A stretch of 64,000 nt of DNA. It comes from Methanolobus vulcani. GTDB lineage: Archaea > Halobacteriota > Methanosarcinia > Methanosarcinales > Methanosarcinaceae. Positions within the stretch are counted from its first letter, which is position 1. Each line of letters starts with the position of its first letter. A program made the position numbers and the translations under genes. Below, one piece after another: positions 46,052 to 54,924 of the stretch. Location of the stretch: NCBI RefSeq assembly GCF_900100715.1, contig NZ_FNCA01000001.1, positions 186,001 to 250,000 of the forward strand. The letters are read 5' to 3'. The notes under the pieces were generated by a model, which was not told where the DNA came from, made no database searches, and saw nothing but the letters and a program-made list of their open reading frames with translations.

Positions 46052-46237
46052 TTAGCGCACCTTCAATGCATATTTGTCCGGCACCCTCACATCTATTTTC
46101 TTTGCAATTTCCGAGCGTTCCGGATCGATGATAATTACCATACCGCTCCAGTCAGCACTGAGATTGCTTGAACCGCAAATGGGACATGTCTGACCATTAA
46201 TGATCCTGTGACATTCCCTACAAACCTGTTCACTCAT
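46052..46237 (-). CDS. spt4: Transcription elongation factor Spt4 (RNA polymerase subunit E'')
   Basis: 61 residues. A zinc ribbon of two Cys pairs (CRECHRI and CPICGSS) is followed by the short beta domain WSGMVIIIDPERSEIA. This is the full length for archaeal Spt4. It binds the NGN domain of Spt5 and keeps RNA polymerase processive. The gene follows rpo7 after 20 bases. Confidence 0.96.
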   Translation of the reverse strand: MSEQVCRECHRIINGQTCPICGSSNLSADWSGMVIIIDPERSEIAKKIDVRVPDKYALKVR

Positions 46238-46257
46238 CTAAAGCACTCCGGTTTTGT

Positions 46258-46824
46258 TCACTCTTCTTTATCAGCGGAAGGCCTTCTGGCATCTTCCAAC
46301 CATTCGAACTTACCCAAGGAATGCTGACGCATTGTCAGTCCTATCTTACTTTCCCTTGGTTCTCTCTCATTGATGCTCACAGCAACGATACGTGCCCTGA
46401 CCTTGTCACCTTCTGAAAGTGCCCTGCCACCATTCTTGCTGACAAGTCTGCCGTTCTTTCCATCATATGACATGAAATCATCAGTAACCTGACTTACGTG
46501 CAGGAGTCCATCCATAGCCCCGATACTTACAAAAGCACCAAAGTCAACTGTCTCGACAACTTCTCCCTCAATGACTTCCTGGATAGTTGGCACAAAGACG
46601 ATCGCATCAAAATTTACATCGTAATATACCGCACCGTCACCTACAAGGATATGACCTTCACCAATCTCATTGATCTGTGTGATGGCAACGATAGCACCAA
46701 TTTCCTTGTCTATTCTGCCCTCCAGTTTGTGCTTCAGAGCATTCTTGACATTCTCGTTAACATCCTTGCCTAAAAGATCGGGCGCAACACGAATAGTATC
46801 GGCAAGCTTCATCTTTTTATACAT
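46258..46824 (-). CDS. rpo7: DNA-directed RNA polymerase subunit Rpo7 (E')
   Basis: 188 residues. The N-terminal RNP-like part begins MYKKMKLADTIRVAPDLLG and the C-terminal part is an S1 OB fold (VVETVDFGAFVSIGAMDGLLHVSQ). Together with Rpo4 it forms the polymerase stalk that binds emerging RNA and helps open promoters. GGAG stands eight bases before the ATG. It precedes spt4 as in most archaea. Confidence 0.96.
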   Translation of the reverse strand: MYKKMKLADTIRVAPDLLGKDVNENVKNALKHKLEGRIDKEIGAIVAITQINEIGEGHILVGDGAVYYDVNFDAIVFVPTIQEVIEGEVVETVDFGAFVSIGAMDGLLHVSQVTDDFMSYDGKNGRLVSKNGGRALSEGDKVRARIVAVSINEREPRESKIGLTMRQHSLGKFEWLEDARRPSADKEE

Positions 46825-46883
46825 ATGAAAAACTCCAATAATCCTGTATAATTATATAACAACTTATATGATTTTAAACTGAT

Positions 46884-47252
46884 CTATGATACGATCTCAA
46901 GCCTGTTCTTCTGACGCAGACAGATCACCGGGATATTCTTTTCTTCAAGTCTTCTTCTGAGTCCTGTATCATTGGTCAGTACAGCTGCTTCAAGGTCCAT
47001 GGCAAGTTCCAGAATAATATCGTCAGCATGCCCCTCGGCACGGACGGTCTCACACCTCTCTGCCATTGATCTTGCAACCTTCGCTGCAATCCTGTCCTGT
47101 CCTTTGAGATTTTTGATCAGGTTGTCCAGTTCAGTAATGACAGCTGTGGGAACGAGATGAATATCAAATCCAAGTCGTTTCAGCTCTTCAAATATATCGA
47201 CTTTGAACTGGACAGGTATCATTAATGCGTTGGTATCAATAATTACCTTCAA
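46884..47252 (-). CDS. PIN-domain protein (Fcf1-like, putative RNase)
   Basis: 122 residues. PIN-type acidic residues are visible: [10 protein letters not shown] at the start, VITELDNLI near residue 40, then [10 protein letters not shown] and [11 protein letters not shown] with the later Asp residues. The family contains metal-dependent ribonucleases; this stand-alone form next to aIF2-gamma resembles the archaeal Fcf1-like group linked to rRNA maturation. No antitoxin gene is adjacent, which speaks against a VapC toxin. It begins at a TTG that overlaps the aIF2-gamma stop (TTGA). Confidence 0.85.
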   Translation of the reverse strand: MKVIIDTNALMIPVQFKVDIFEELKRLGFDIHLVPTAVITELDNLIKNLKGQDRIAAKVARSMAERCETVRAEGHADDIILELAMDLEAAVLTNDTGLRRRLEEKNIPVICLRQKNRLEIVS

Positions 47253-48475
47253 TCCTTGATAACTCCTACACCGATAAGTCTCCAGCGTGATCCCACACGT
47301 CTGCTTATAGCAACCATGGAATCGTTTTCTGCACAGACTGGTCTTTTCAACTTGACTTCTGCAATGTCCTTACGTGCACTGGTGACAACACCAACGGTAG
47401 TTGCTGTACCTACATTCAGCATCAGTGGTTCACTGGTCTTTATAGGTCCGATAACTTCCTCATCGGAAACACCTACAACTCTCTCAAGCAGGTGTAACTC
47501 GAGTTTGAGGTCATCGCGTGTTGGCGGCAAAGTTCCGGGAAGACCTGCTACCTGTCCTGTAAGTGAATCACTCTTCGTGAGTGTCGGATCAAGAGTAGTA
47601 CCGACTGCAAGCAGTCCTCCAGGTGTTGCCTCTTCAACATTTTCCTTTCCGGCAACGATCATGGAGACCTTGGTGACAATTGGTTCCCACCTGGTCATAC
47701 CATCACTCTCAACTTTTCTTCCTGGCTTGACTTCAAGTTCATCACCGGGGCGAAGTACTCCTTCTGTAAGTGTGCCGCCGATAACACCACCTGTGATCTT
47801 CTTGATCGGTGTTCCTGGCTTGTTAATATCAAATGATCTTGCAATAAGCATGTGAGGTGGTTTGTCTATCTTGTGGACTGGTGTTGGGATCACCTCTTCC
47901 ATTGTCATGATCAGAGCATCGACATTTATGTTCTGCTGTGCGGATATTGGCACGATAGGTGCATCCTCAGCAACAGTTCCCTTCACGAATTCCTTGATCT
48001 GATGGTAGTGTTCAATGACCTTTTCCTTTGGTACAAGATCGATCTTGTTCTGGACGATCACAATGTTCTTGATCCCAATAATGTTCAGTGCCATCAGATG
48101 TTCCTTTGTCTGTGGCTGTGGGCATGTTTCATTTGCCGCAATAACAAGAATAGCACCGTCCATGATAGCTGCACCGGACAGCATGGTAGCCATCAGTGTT
48201 TCGTGACCCGGAGCATCTACAAAGGATACGGTCCTGAGCTCTTCGGATGCTTCTCCACATCCTGGGCAGGTCTTCTCTACAGTATAACACTGAGGTTCCG
48301 GACAATTTGGACACTTTCTGAAAGTAGTGTCTGCATAGCCCAGTCTGATAGATATTCCACGCTTCATCTCTTCGCTATGTGTATCTGTCCATACTCCTGA
48401 CAGCGCGCTGACAAGTGTGGTTTTTCCATGGTCGACATGTCCTACCATGCCGATATTAACACAAGGTTGACTCAA
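47249..48475 (-). CDS. eif2g: Translation initiation factor aIF2 subunit gamma
   Basis: About 408 residues. I choose the TTG at 48473-48475, giving [20 protein letters not shown], because GGGAGGG lies 10-11 bases upstream; the longer frame from 48502 would include that sequence. GTPase motifs are GHVDHGKTT, the DAPGH block (G3), NKID (G4) and the SAQ block (G5). An inserted zinc knuckle with CPNCPEPQC and CPGCG lies between G1 and G3. The protein carries Met-tRNAi to the small ribosomal subunit. It heads the unit continuing through PIN, Rpo7, Spt4, CoA kinase, S24e and S27ae. Confidence 0.97.
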   Translation of the reverse strand: MSQPCVNIGMVGHVDHGKTTLVSALSGVWTDTHSEEMKRGISIRLGYADTTFRKCPNCPEPQCYTVEKTCPGCGEASEELRTVSFVDAPGHETLMATMLSGAAIMDGAILVIAANETCPQPQTKEHLMALNIIGIKNIVIVQNKIDLVPKEKVIEHYHQIKEFVKGTVAEDAPIVPISAQQNINVDALIMTMEEVIPTPVHKIDKPPHMLIARSFDINKPGTPIKKITGGVIGGTLTEGVLRPGDELEVKPGRKVESDGMTRWEPIVTKVSMIVAGKENVEEATPGGLLAVGTTLDPTLTKSDSLTGQVAGLPGTLPPTRDDLKLELHLLERVVGVSDEEVIGPIKTSEPLMLNVGTATTVGVVTSARKDIAEVKLKRPVCAENDSMVAISRRVGSRWRLIGVGVIKD

Positions 48476-48572
48476 TTTTTGATTTCCCTCCCGGTTGGGC
48501 AATATTCTAAAAGTGTAATGATTTCAGTATAAGTTTTAACGGATTACCTGTTTAGATTTGTGGTCTATCATT

Positions 48573-48592
48573 CGATTAATCATATTTAAATG
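48573..48592 (-). promoter_or_regulatory. Candidate TATA box for the aIF2-gamma unit
   Basis: The minus strand reads CATTTAAATATGATT in the 211-base gap upstream of aIF2-gamma. Transcription would begin near 48558. No other strong candidate is apparent in the gap. Confidence 0.35.
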
Positions 48593-48714
48593 ATTTCGAA
48601 CAGACCAGAAAATGCAAATACCTGTTGGTATGGCAAACCATGCCTTATTCTTTTAATAATGTATATAATTTACTACTATAACCAGTAATGAAAAGAAGAA
48701 TACTGACCAAGGCA

Positions 48715-49470
48715 TCATATTATTGATCTCATGGCATCGTTAATTATCTCATCCCTCTGGAAGATCTTCTCGATCTTAATACCCTGATTACTTATTTTGT
48801 AATTAAGAGGCTCCAGCGTAAGATAAGTACATCTCATTTTGGGAATATACATTTGCCTCATTCCCCTGCCTGTCACGCTATCCCTGATAACACTCAGTTC
48901 AATGTTACCAAAAGAAGTGTGCTGCGCGATGGCAAGTTTCTGTCCGCTTTCTTCCTGGCCGATCAAAAAAAGAGTTGTACATTTCTTATCAAAAAGGATA
49001 TCATTTATAGTAAAGAACTTATCCGCAAATTCTTCCATATCATGATAAAGAGAAAGCATGTCCAGATTATCAATAACCACAATTTCTGTGTCATCAGGAA
49101 TATCCTGAACACTCTGCACACAGTCCTTTTCCAGAAATCCTATTCCGCTGCCATGTCTTGCAGCATTGTAGATCTTATTAGTTCTGGTCTCAAAGGATTT
49201 GTTTATTTGCAGAGTTCCTTTTTCTATACATGAACTGAAATCTATTCCAATGCTCTGGGCTTGCTCAAGAAAACTTTCCACGTTGACCTGGGTAAGCATA
49301 AGTACGCATTTTTTTCCATCCTGACATGACCTATAAAGGAAATGGGTTGCAAGAATACTTTTTCCGGAGCCCGGAGGACCACTTACCAGAATACCCTGTT
49401 GTGAAGGATAGCCTCCTTCAAGTATTTCGTCCAGTTCTTGTATCCCCGTAGGAACTCTGTTAATCTGCAT
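48715..49470 (-). CDS. KaiC/RAD55-like RecA-fold ATPase
   Basis: About 251 residues from the ATG at 49468-49470. The sequence starts INRVPTGIQELDEILEGGYP, then Walker A GPPGSGKS near residue 35 and Walker B IVVIDNLDML near residue 130. This is a single-domain member of the KaiC/RadB/RAD55-like family found in many copies in methanogens. Such proteins often take part in signalling, but no specific partner is visible here. A TATA-like box 25 bases upstream and no Shine-Dalgarno sequence suggest a leaderless message. It stands alone. Confidence 0.82.
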   Translation of the reverse strand: MQINRVPTGIQELDEILEGGYPSQQGILVSGPPGSGKSILATHFLYRSCQDGKKCVLMLTQVNVESFLEQAQSIGIDFSSCIEKGTLQINKSFETRTNKIYNAARHGSGIGFLEKDCVQSVQDIPDDTEIVVIDNLDMLSLYHDMEEFADKFFTINDILFDKKCTTLFLIGQEESGQKLAIAQHTSFGNIELSVIRDSVTGRGMRQMYIPKMRCTYLTLEPLNYKISNQGIKIEKIFQRDEIINDAMRSII

Positions 49471-49490
49471 GTAATTAGTATTATACAAGT

Positions 49491-49500
49491 AATTATATAA
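49491..49500 (-). promoter_or_regulatory. TATA box of a probable leaderless promoter
   Basis: TTATATAATT on the minus strand is centred 25 bases upstream of the ATG at 49470, so transcription is expected to start at the start codon. Confidence 0.5.
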
Positions 49501-49544
49501 AAGAACTTTTATTACTTTTTGTACATTATTATTTACAAGAACAA

Positions 49545-49577
49545 TAAATAGAAATAAGTCCGGCCATTGAAGCCGGA
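49545..49577 (-). terminator. Terminator after purP
   Basis: On the minus strand TCCGGC-TTCAATG-GCCGGA (49577-49559) forms a GC-rich hairpin followed by the T-rich stretch CTTATTTCTATTTATTG. Confidence 0.65.
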
Positions 49578-49616
49578 AACCCTCAAAGGAAAACCTGAAG
49601 GATTTAGAAGATGATT

Positions 49617-50774
49617 TTATGTGATTATCTTGTCAAGCTGGTCGGTCTCAATTGCTCTTCTGATCTCAAAAGCAACACGGCGACCTGTGCTCATTGGCTT
49701 TCTCCATGTGGTGTTACCATATGGGTGACCAACTGACATGTGAACATTTGTTCCACCGCCAACACGTGGTGCTACATCATATATGTAGAAGTTAAGATCT
49801 TTGTCAACACAAGTCTGCAGACAGAACGGACCGATTACTCCTGGATCATAGTGCTTCTTTGCAGCATCGATGTATTTCTGGGAAAGCTCAAAGACCTTCT
49901 CAAGAAGTGATTCCCTGAGGGTCGCTGAGTTATGACCACATACTGTATACTCCGGTGTAAGCTGGTGTTCTGCAAGTGTCATCTGCTGTGGTGCTGGAAG
50001 ACGTACGTGTCCGTCAAGACTTGTCTCAAAACGCCAGTCGATACCAAGTATCTCAAGTTTGCTCATTTCTGTCTCAACGGGTGAATAGAACATATCAAAG
50101 TTGAATACCGGACCAATCACGTAGCGCTCTATCCTTGCGTTGTCCAGTGCATCCTGTGTGATGACACCCTGTTTAAGAAGTGACTGAGCTTTCTGCTGGT
50201 ATTCCTCGTAGGTTCCTGCTGTGAAGAAACCTCTTTCAAGTTTCTTGACTGCATGAGGAAGTTTTACCATTACAAGTTCCTCAATGTCCTGAGGGTCATT
50301 GATCCTTTCCGGGAATGGCAATCCTGCCTTTTCAAGGAGCCAGTAGTAGTCACGATCCATACCTCTTTCTTCACTGCGAAGCATATTCCTGCTTCCTACA
50401 AGAGGGACTTTGAAGTCGTCCTCTACTTCATCGATACCACAGTATGACGTGAATGAACGGTTAGGAATGAAAAGTACATTCTCTTCTACGAGCTTCTTCT
50501 GGACATCTGCACTTGTGGTCTCACTGAATTTGTTCAGTAAAATGTGCTCGTCCACAATGCCACGGACAATTTTACCGTTGCTGTTCCTTTGGGACTTGAA
50601 GTAGTCAGTGTAGGTTTTCTCACGGCCCTGCTGGCAAACAGCAAAGGTCCTGAAATCCTCTTCAATTGCACCGTCAAAGACATCAAGTGCTGAATGTGAA
50701 GCCACAGCACCGATCTTGACCTTATCTAAATCATAATCTTCAATGATCTCTGCGATCTCTTTTCTGTCTATCAT
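49617..50774 (-). CDS. purP: PurP, formate-dependent AICAR formyl ligase (FAICAR synthetase)
   Basis: 385 residues with the ATP-grasp organisation of the archaeal PurP family. Visible stretches include KIGAVASHSALDVFDGA at the start, FIPNRSFTSYCGIDEVE, the MVKLPHAV strand and YVIGPVFNFDMFYSP. The C-terminal metal-binding part contains VIGPFCLQTCV and VAPRVGGGTNVHMSVGHPYG. It makes FAICAR from AICAR, formate and ATP, replacing the folate-dependent PurH step. The Shine-Dalgarno sequence GAGGGT precedes the ATG by eight bases. It is a single gene with its own terminator. Confidence 0.94.
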   Translation of the reverse strand: MIDRKEIAEIIEDYDLDKVKIGAVASHSALDVFDGAIEEDFRTFAVCQQGREKTYTDYFKSQRNSNGKIVRGIVDEHILLNKFSETTSADVQKKLVEENVLFIPNRSFTSYCGIDEVEDDFKVPLVGSRNMLRSEERGMDRDYYWLLEKAGLPFPERINDPQDIEELVMVKLPHAVKKLERGFFTAGTYEEYQQKAQSLLKQGVITQDALDNARIERYVIGPVFNFDMFYSPVETEMSKLEILGIDWRFETSLDGHVRLPAPQQMTLAEHQLTPEYTVCGHNSATLRESLLEKVFELSQKYIDAAKKHYDPGVIGPFCLQTCVDKDLNFYIYDVAPRVGGGTNVHMSVGHPYGNTTWRKPMSTGRRVAFEIRRAIETDQLDKIIT

Positions 50775-50874
50775 TATTTACCCTCGGTTTTGCCCAGACA
50801 TTGTATTTACTATTAATAAACCTGTTTACGTCAGTATTACATATAAAATGATAAATTAAAGAAGAAATTTAAAC

Positions 50875-51480
50875 TCAAACCCCGCTTACCAGGTAGATAA
50901 CTACGGGTGTTACGAAAGTCTCTATCACTGCTGCAAGGAATATAAGCGGTAATAACCAATGAATATAGAATTTTATTCCCCTGATAATTTCAGCTTTAAG
51001 GTCAACAGGTTCTGAGCGAAGAGCCTGCAATGCAACATATCCTATTTTCATTCCCACCGCAGAAGAGATTATCAGCATTGGGATCTCAATGATCCCATGA
51101 GGAGTAAGACCTGCTATCACAAAAAGTGCACCGTTTTCAACAGTCTGATAATGTGCAAAGATACCGAGCACAAAGCCGTTCAGTAAAATGAATCCCAGAG
51201 GCACTAGGCCAAGAGCAAAGCCCAAAAGTACCGATAAGAACATTTTCACGGCATTGTTCACAAATATCAGCAGCATTATTTCAATAGCAGAAAGACCCTG
51301 TATCATTTTTGCAAGTTCTTCCAGCCCACCAAGGGAATTCAGCGCATAGGAAGGATTGGCAGCATAATACACATAGCCTGCGATAGATGATATAATAAAT
51401 GCCACAAGGCTGAGAAGAACAAATGGTTTTAACTCATTGATATACGTCCTGAATATCCCTCTTACATTTTCATCGTGCAT
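50875..51480 (-). CDS. SpoIIM/DUF95-type membrane protein
   Basis: 201 residues with four or five membrane helices. The stretch IFVNNAVKMFLSVLLGFALGLVPLGFILLNGFVLGIFA and LTPHGIIEIPMLIISSAVGMKIGY match the stage II sporulation protein M / DUF95 family, in which the HGIIEIP motif is the best conserved. In archaea, which do not sporulate, the role is unknown; it may shape membranes or aid transport. It follows the DUF63 gene within four bases, and the two are commonly neighbours. Confidence 0.87.
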   Translation of the reverse strand: MHDENVRGIFRTYINELKPFVLLSLVAFIISSIAGYVYYAANPSYALNSLGGLEELAKMIQGLSAIEIMLLIFVNNAVKMFLSVLLGFALGLVPLGFILLNGFVLGIFAHYQTVENGALFVIAGLTPHGIIEIPMLIISSAVGMKIGYVALQALRSEPVDLKAEIIRGIKFYIHWLLPLIFLAAVIETFVTPVVIYLVSGV

Positions 51481-51483
51481 TGA

Positions 51484-52332
51484 TCAGACTCCAAATGCCA
51501 TTCTGATTGTGTTCCTGCATGCAGGAGATAATCCAAGGACTATGATCACCAGTTTCAGGAATGTCTTTAATGTCTCAGACTCCTCGTCCTCATCAAAATG
51601 ATTATCCAGTACATATAATACCGGAATGAATATAGATAGTTTTAACGGATACATCACAAAAGCGGTCCCTGTAAGACCGATCAGATATGAAGGAACCACG
51701 TGCTTTTCGTAATATCCCAGAAAATCAATTCCTGCAATAGTGGAAGATGCATCCATAAGGTGGACCCAGAGAATAGCCATATTGATCTTGCTTTTGAGAA
51801 GATCGAAACCTATGCGGTCAAATACTACCTTTAGTGAGATAACTATGAGACTGGCTGCGCCCAGCACAAAGACAGGGACCCATGGACGAGTCAGATCTTC
51901 CAGATAGAAAAGAATGGAAAGATTAAGTGCGAACCAGGCAAGCCCGAATCCTGCAAACAGATTCCTGTAGTCGCCTGTTCCTTTTAATTTTATTATCCAT
52001 TTAGAAAGTACCAGGAAGAACACTGTTATGGCAAATACCACAAAATAGATGTTCGGAGTTATGAGAAGGTAACTGAAAGGATGAGTAAGGAATCCCGTAT
52101 CCTCAAAAACCCTCATGGACGAGCCTGCAAGGATAAAAGGGACCACAGATATTGTAAATCTGTCGTCGATCTCTATATCCAGTTTTTTTAGCAACTTCAC
52201 AACGCCGAAAATACAAATTCCCAGCACTATTGCCCATGTGACAGTATTAACGATATTGTAGCCACTATCATGCAGTATCGGATCGATGTAATATTCGTTA
52301 ATGAATTGGGTAACTTTATCTATGAATGGCAT
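51484..52332 (-). CDS. DUF63 family membrane protein
   Basis: About 282 residues from the ATG at 52330-52332 (MPFIDKVTQFINEYYIDPI). An upstream frame of 39 codons has no supported start of its own and lacks similarity to the family opening. Seven or eight hydrophobic helices are visible, and the HLMDASSTIAGID block with IGLTGTAFVMYPLKLSIFIP is typical of DUF63. Function unknown. It is probably co-transcribed with the SpoIIM-like gene. Confidence 0.85.
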   Translation of the reverse strand: MPFIDKVTQFINEYYIDPILHDSGYNIVNTVTWAIVLGICIFGVVKLLKKLDIEIDDRFTISVVPFILAGSSMRVFEDTGFLTHPFSYLLITPNIYFVVFAITVFFLVLSKWIIKLKGTGDYRNLFAGFGLAWFALNLSILFYLEDLTRPWVPVFVLGAASLIVISLKVVFDRIGFDLLKSKINMAILWVHLMDASSTIAGIDFLGYYEKHVVPSYLIGLTGTAFVMYPLKLSIFIPVLYVLDNHFDEDEESETLKTFLKLVIIVLGLSPACRNTIRMAFGV

Positions 52333-52539
52333 TATAATCACAGCAGTAACATAATATAGGAATATCCTAATACAACTAACATTTAATAGTTTATGGGAAA
52401 TGCAGAGTATATCAAAAGAATTTTCCTGCTTAAAGGGCAGGTCATCCAAAGACCTGTACTCATTTGATATTATTTATTATCTCTGCAATGAAATTCCACA
52501 TAACAAAAAAAACTATCCAGTTTCTGGCAGGTATATCAA

Positions 52540-53604
52540 GTGATTCCCACACAAGGCAAAAAAAAATGGATGCAGTTACCAAGAGATGTCGTTGTTGGTC
52601 CTGATGTGATCTATGACCTGAAGGACGTATGTAATGACCTCAAGCTCAAAGAAGGTGCTTTCATTGTAACGGGACACCATACCAAAAAGATAGCTGGGGA
52701 TGTTGTACATGACATTCTTAATGAATGTGGATACAATCCAGTTATAGCTTCCTCAAAAGAGGCATCCATGACAGAGGTCAATAAAATTGTAGAGCTGGCA
52801 AATGAAGCAAATTCCAGATATTTGATCGGAGTTGGAAGTGGTAAATCCATTGACGTGGCAAAACTTGCAGCAACACAACTTGACCTGCCTTTTATAAGTG
52901 TACCAACTGCTGCGTCACATGATGGAATCGTATCTTCCAGGGCATCCATACATGATAAAGGTAAAAAAGCCTCTATAGAGGTCAATGCTCCCATGGCGGT
53001 GGTAGCTGATACAAGTATAATAGCAAAGGCACCTTACCGTTTGCTTGCTGCCGGGTGTGGAGACATTATCTCAAATTACACAGCAGTCCTTGACTGGGAA
53101 CTTGCCCACAGGCTTAGAAATGAACCTTTCAGTGAATATGCAGCAACTCTTTCCAGAATGACAGCACAGATACTGATGGACTGCCCGGAGGACATCAAAC
53201 CGGAACTGGAAAGTTCTGTGAGAATAGTTGTTAAAGCGCTTGTATCCAGCGGAGTTGCCATGAGTATTGCAGGTTCTTCCAGACCTGCATCAGGTTCGGA
53301 GCATATGTTCAGCCATGCACTCGATATGGTCGCACCAAATTCTGCTCTTCACGGGGAACAATGTGGTGTAGGAACAATTATGATGATGTACCTGCACGGC
53401 GGTGACTGGAAGAAGATCAAAGAATGTCTGGAAATAATCGGAGCTCCTACAACCGCCAGTGAGCTGGGAATAAAAGATAGCTATATATTAGAGGCGCTTC
53501 TTGTTGCACACAAGATACGTCCGGAAAGATATACTATACTCGGTGCAGGTCTGACTCCTGAGGCTGCCGAGAAGGTCGCACGCTTAACAAAAGTTATTTC
53601 ATAA
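52540..53604 (+). CDS. egsA: sn-Glycerol-1-phosphate dehydrogenase
   Basis: 354 residues starting at a GTG with AGG about nine bases upstream. The enzyme reduces dihydroxyacetone phosphate to G1P, setting the stereochemistry of archaeal lipids. The stretch [17 protein letters not shown] binds the nucleotide, and [20 protein letters not shown] follows. The zinc ligands expected for the family fit Asp in [14 protein letters not shown] (near 172), His in [11 protein letters not shown] (near 252) and His in LHGEQCGVG (near 269). It is divergent from DUF63. Confidence 0.96.
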   Translation: MIPTQGKKKWMQLPRDVVVGPDVIYDLKDVCNDLKLKEGAFIVTGHHTKKIAGDVVHDILNECGYNPVIASSKEASMTEVNKIVELANEANSRYLIGVGSGKSIDVAKLAATQLDLPFISVPTAASHDGIVSSRASIHDKGKKASIEVNAPMAVVADTSIIAKAPYRLLAAGCGDIISNYTAVLDWELAHRLRNEPFSEYAATLSRMTAQILMDCPEDIKPELESSVRIVVKALVSSGVAMSIAGSSRPASGSEHMFSHALDMVAPNSALHGEQCGVGTIMMMYLHGGDWKKIKECLEIIGAPTTASELGIKDSYILEALLVAHKIRPERYTILGAGLTPEAAEKVARLTKVIS

Positions 53605-53645
53605 TTACTGTAAAATATCCTATTCAGTAAAATCAAGGTGATTAT

Positions 53646-54092
53646 ATGACAAATGATACTACCATTACGCTTATTGGCTCAAAGCTTGCAAAAGAAGGCG
53701 AAGACTTCGTGTTTATGGGAGAATCGCGCGAATGCAAGAAATGCAAGCTCAGGAGGACATGTATGAATCTTGAGCCAGGTAGAAAATATCGTGTTTCAAA
53801 ACTCAGGGGCGACACTGTCCATGAATGTTTCATTCATGATGGTGGTGTGCTTACTGTTGAGGTTGAAACATCTCCAATCCTTGCGGCTATCGAATCACGT
53901 AAAGCTGTTGTGGGTTCAAAGGTAAGCTATGAACTTCCAAAATGCAAGGAGTTCGACGACAGCGTATACGATATCCTTTATCCTGAAGGCCTTAAGGAAG
54001 GAGACAAATGTACCGTCATAAAGGTACTCGGGCCGATGGAAGATGGAATGGTATCCGGATGCTCTCTTAAGAAGGTGGAACTGAAACTATAG
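53646..54092 (+). CDS. UPF0179 family protein
   Basis: 148 residues. Four Cys occur in the motif ECKKCKLRRTCMNL plus a later HEC and a GC near the end. The stretch YDILYPEGLKEGDKCTVIKV is typical of UPF0179, a small family restricted to archaea. The Cys cluster suggests a zinc or iron-sulphur site. The function is not established. AAGGTGA lies a few bases upstream of the ATG. It follows egsA by 42 bases. Confidence 0.9.
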   Translation: MTNDTTITLIGSKLAKEGEDFVFMGESRECKKCKLRRTCMNLEPGRKYRVSKLRGDTVHECFIHDGGVLTVEVETSPILAAIESRKAVVGSKVSYELPKCKEFDDSVYDILYPEGLKEGDKCTVIKVLGPMEDGMVSGCSLKKVELKL

Positions 54093-54209
54093 TTCCGTTG
54101 CGAACATCTTTTATATAAAAAGGAAATCGTAAGTGTAAGTAAAATTTCGAATAATAACTATAATTAACTATAATAATAACGACTATTAATGTCACATAGA
54201 GGTAATCGA

Positions 54210-54833
54210 ATGTCAGGGACGGAAGGTGATGTATTCCATCAGGACTTTTATACAGCAGAACGCTGGAACAACTGGGTCAACCAGGTAAAGGAATGTGATT
54301 TCAAATTTGATGAATCCGATGAGCCACAGGGAAAAGAAGGTGCTATCTTCGTAAATATGGAAGATGACATCATCCTTGCATGCCTTAAGATCATCGCAAA
54401 GTGTGAGAACGGGCAGATCTCACCGGAAACTGCAATGCTCTCCATCGCAGACATCAGGGACATCGCACTTGCAGAAATTGATCCCATCTCAGAAGATGCA
54501 GACATGATGATCGAATCACTCCAGACATCCCTCATGGGTAGCTTTGCAGCATGTGAAGCATACCTGAGTGGAGATTATGATGAGAACGCAGAGATAGCCG
54601 ATCTTGTTAAAGTTGCACTTGAAGCTGAATCTTCTGATGACATTGAGATCGCAATCGGTACAATTGCAGAGATAGGTGCCCTTGTTCTTAGTGGAAAGGA
54701 GCTTACAGAGAAGGTCATGGAAGAAGTTCCATACGGACTCGTTGCGGAATGGCTTGACGGAATCGACTCCATCGCAGCTGCAATGGTAGGCTCTGACAGC
54801 TATAAGAATGATGAAGAAGACGATGAGATGTAA
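54210..54833 (+). CDS. DUF2150 family protein
   Basis: About 207 residues from the ATG at 54210 (MSGTEGDVFHQDFYTAERW); the sequence AGAGGT is eight bases before it, so the ATG 21 bases upstream is less likely. The protein is acidic and almost wholly helical, with an opening motif YTAERWNNWVNQV and blocks LACLKIIAKCENGQIS and AMLSIADIRDIAL. These match DUF2150, found in methanogens. No membrane segment or catalytic motif is seen. It directly precedes cfbE (91 bases). Confidence 0.82.
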   Translation: MSGTEGDVFHQDFYTAERWNNWVNQVKECDFKFDESDEPQGKEGAIFVNMEDDIILACLKIIAKCENGQISPETAMLSIADIRDIALAEIDPISEDADMMIESLQTSLMGSFAACEAYLSGDYDENAEIADLVKVALEAESSDDIEIAIGTIAEIGALVLSGKELTEKVMEEVPYGLVAEWLDGIDSIAAAMVGSDSYKNDEEDDEM

Positions 54834-54924
54834 GGGAGCTTTTCCCACTCTCATATTTCTGACTTTACATTCCTGATCAAATCCAAAAACAACCATTTTC
54901 TTTTATTCTTTCTTTAAAATTACT

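Noticed and set aside
46884-47252. VapC toxin of a toxin-antitoxin pair
   Set aside because: No small antitoxin gene is adjacent and the gene is embedded in a translation/transcription unit, so an Fcf1-like housekeeping role is more likely.
48626-48660. Terminator hairpin GGTATGG-CAAA-CCATGCC followed by T residues on the plus strand
   Set aside because: No plus-strand gene ends here. On the minus strand no T tract follows, so it was not listed as a terminator.
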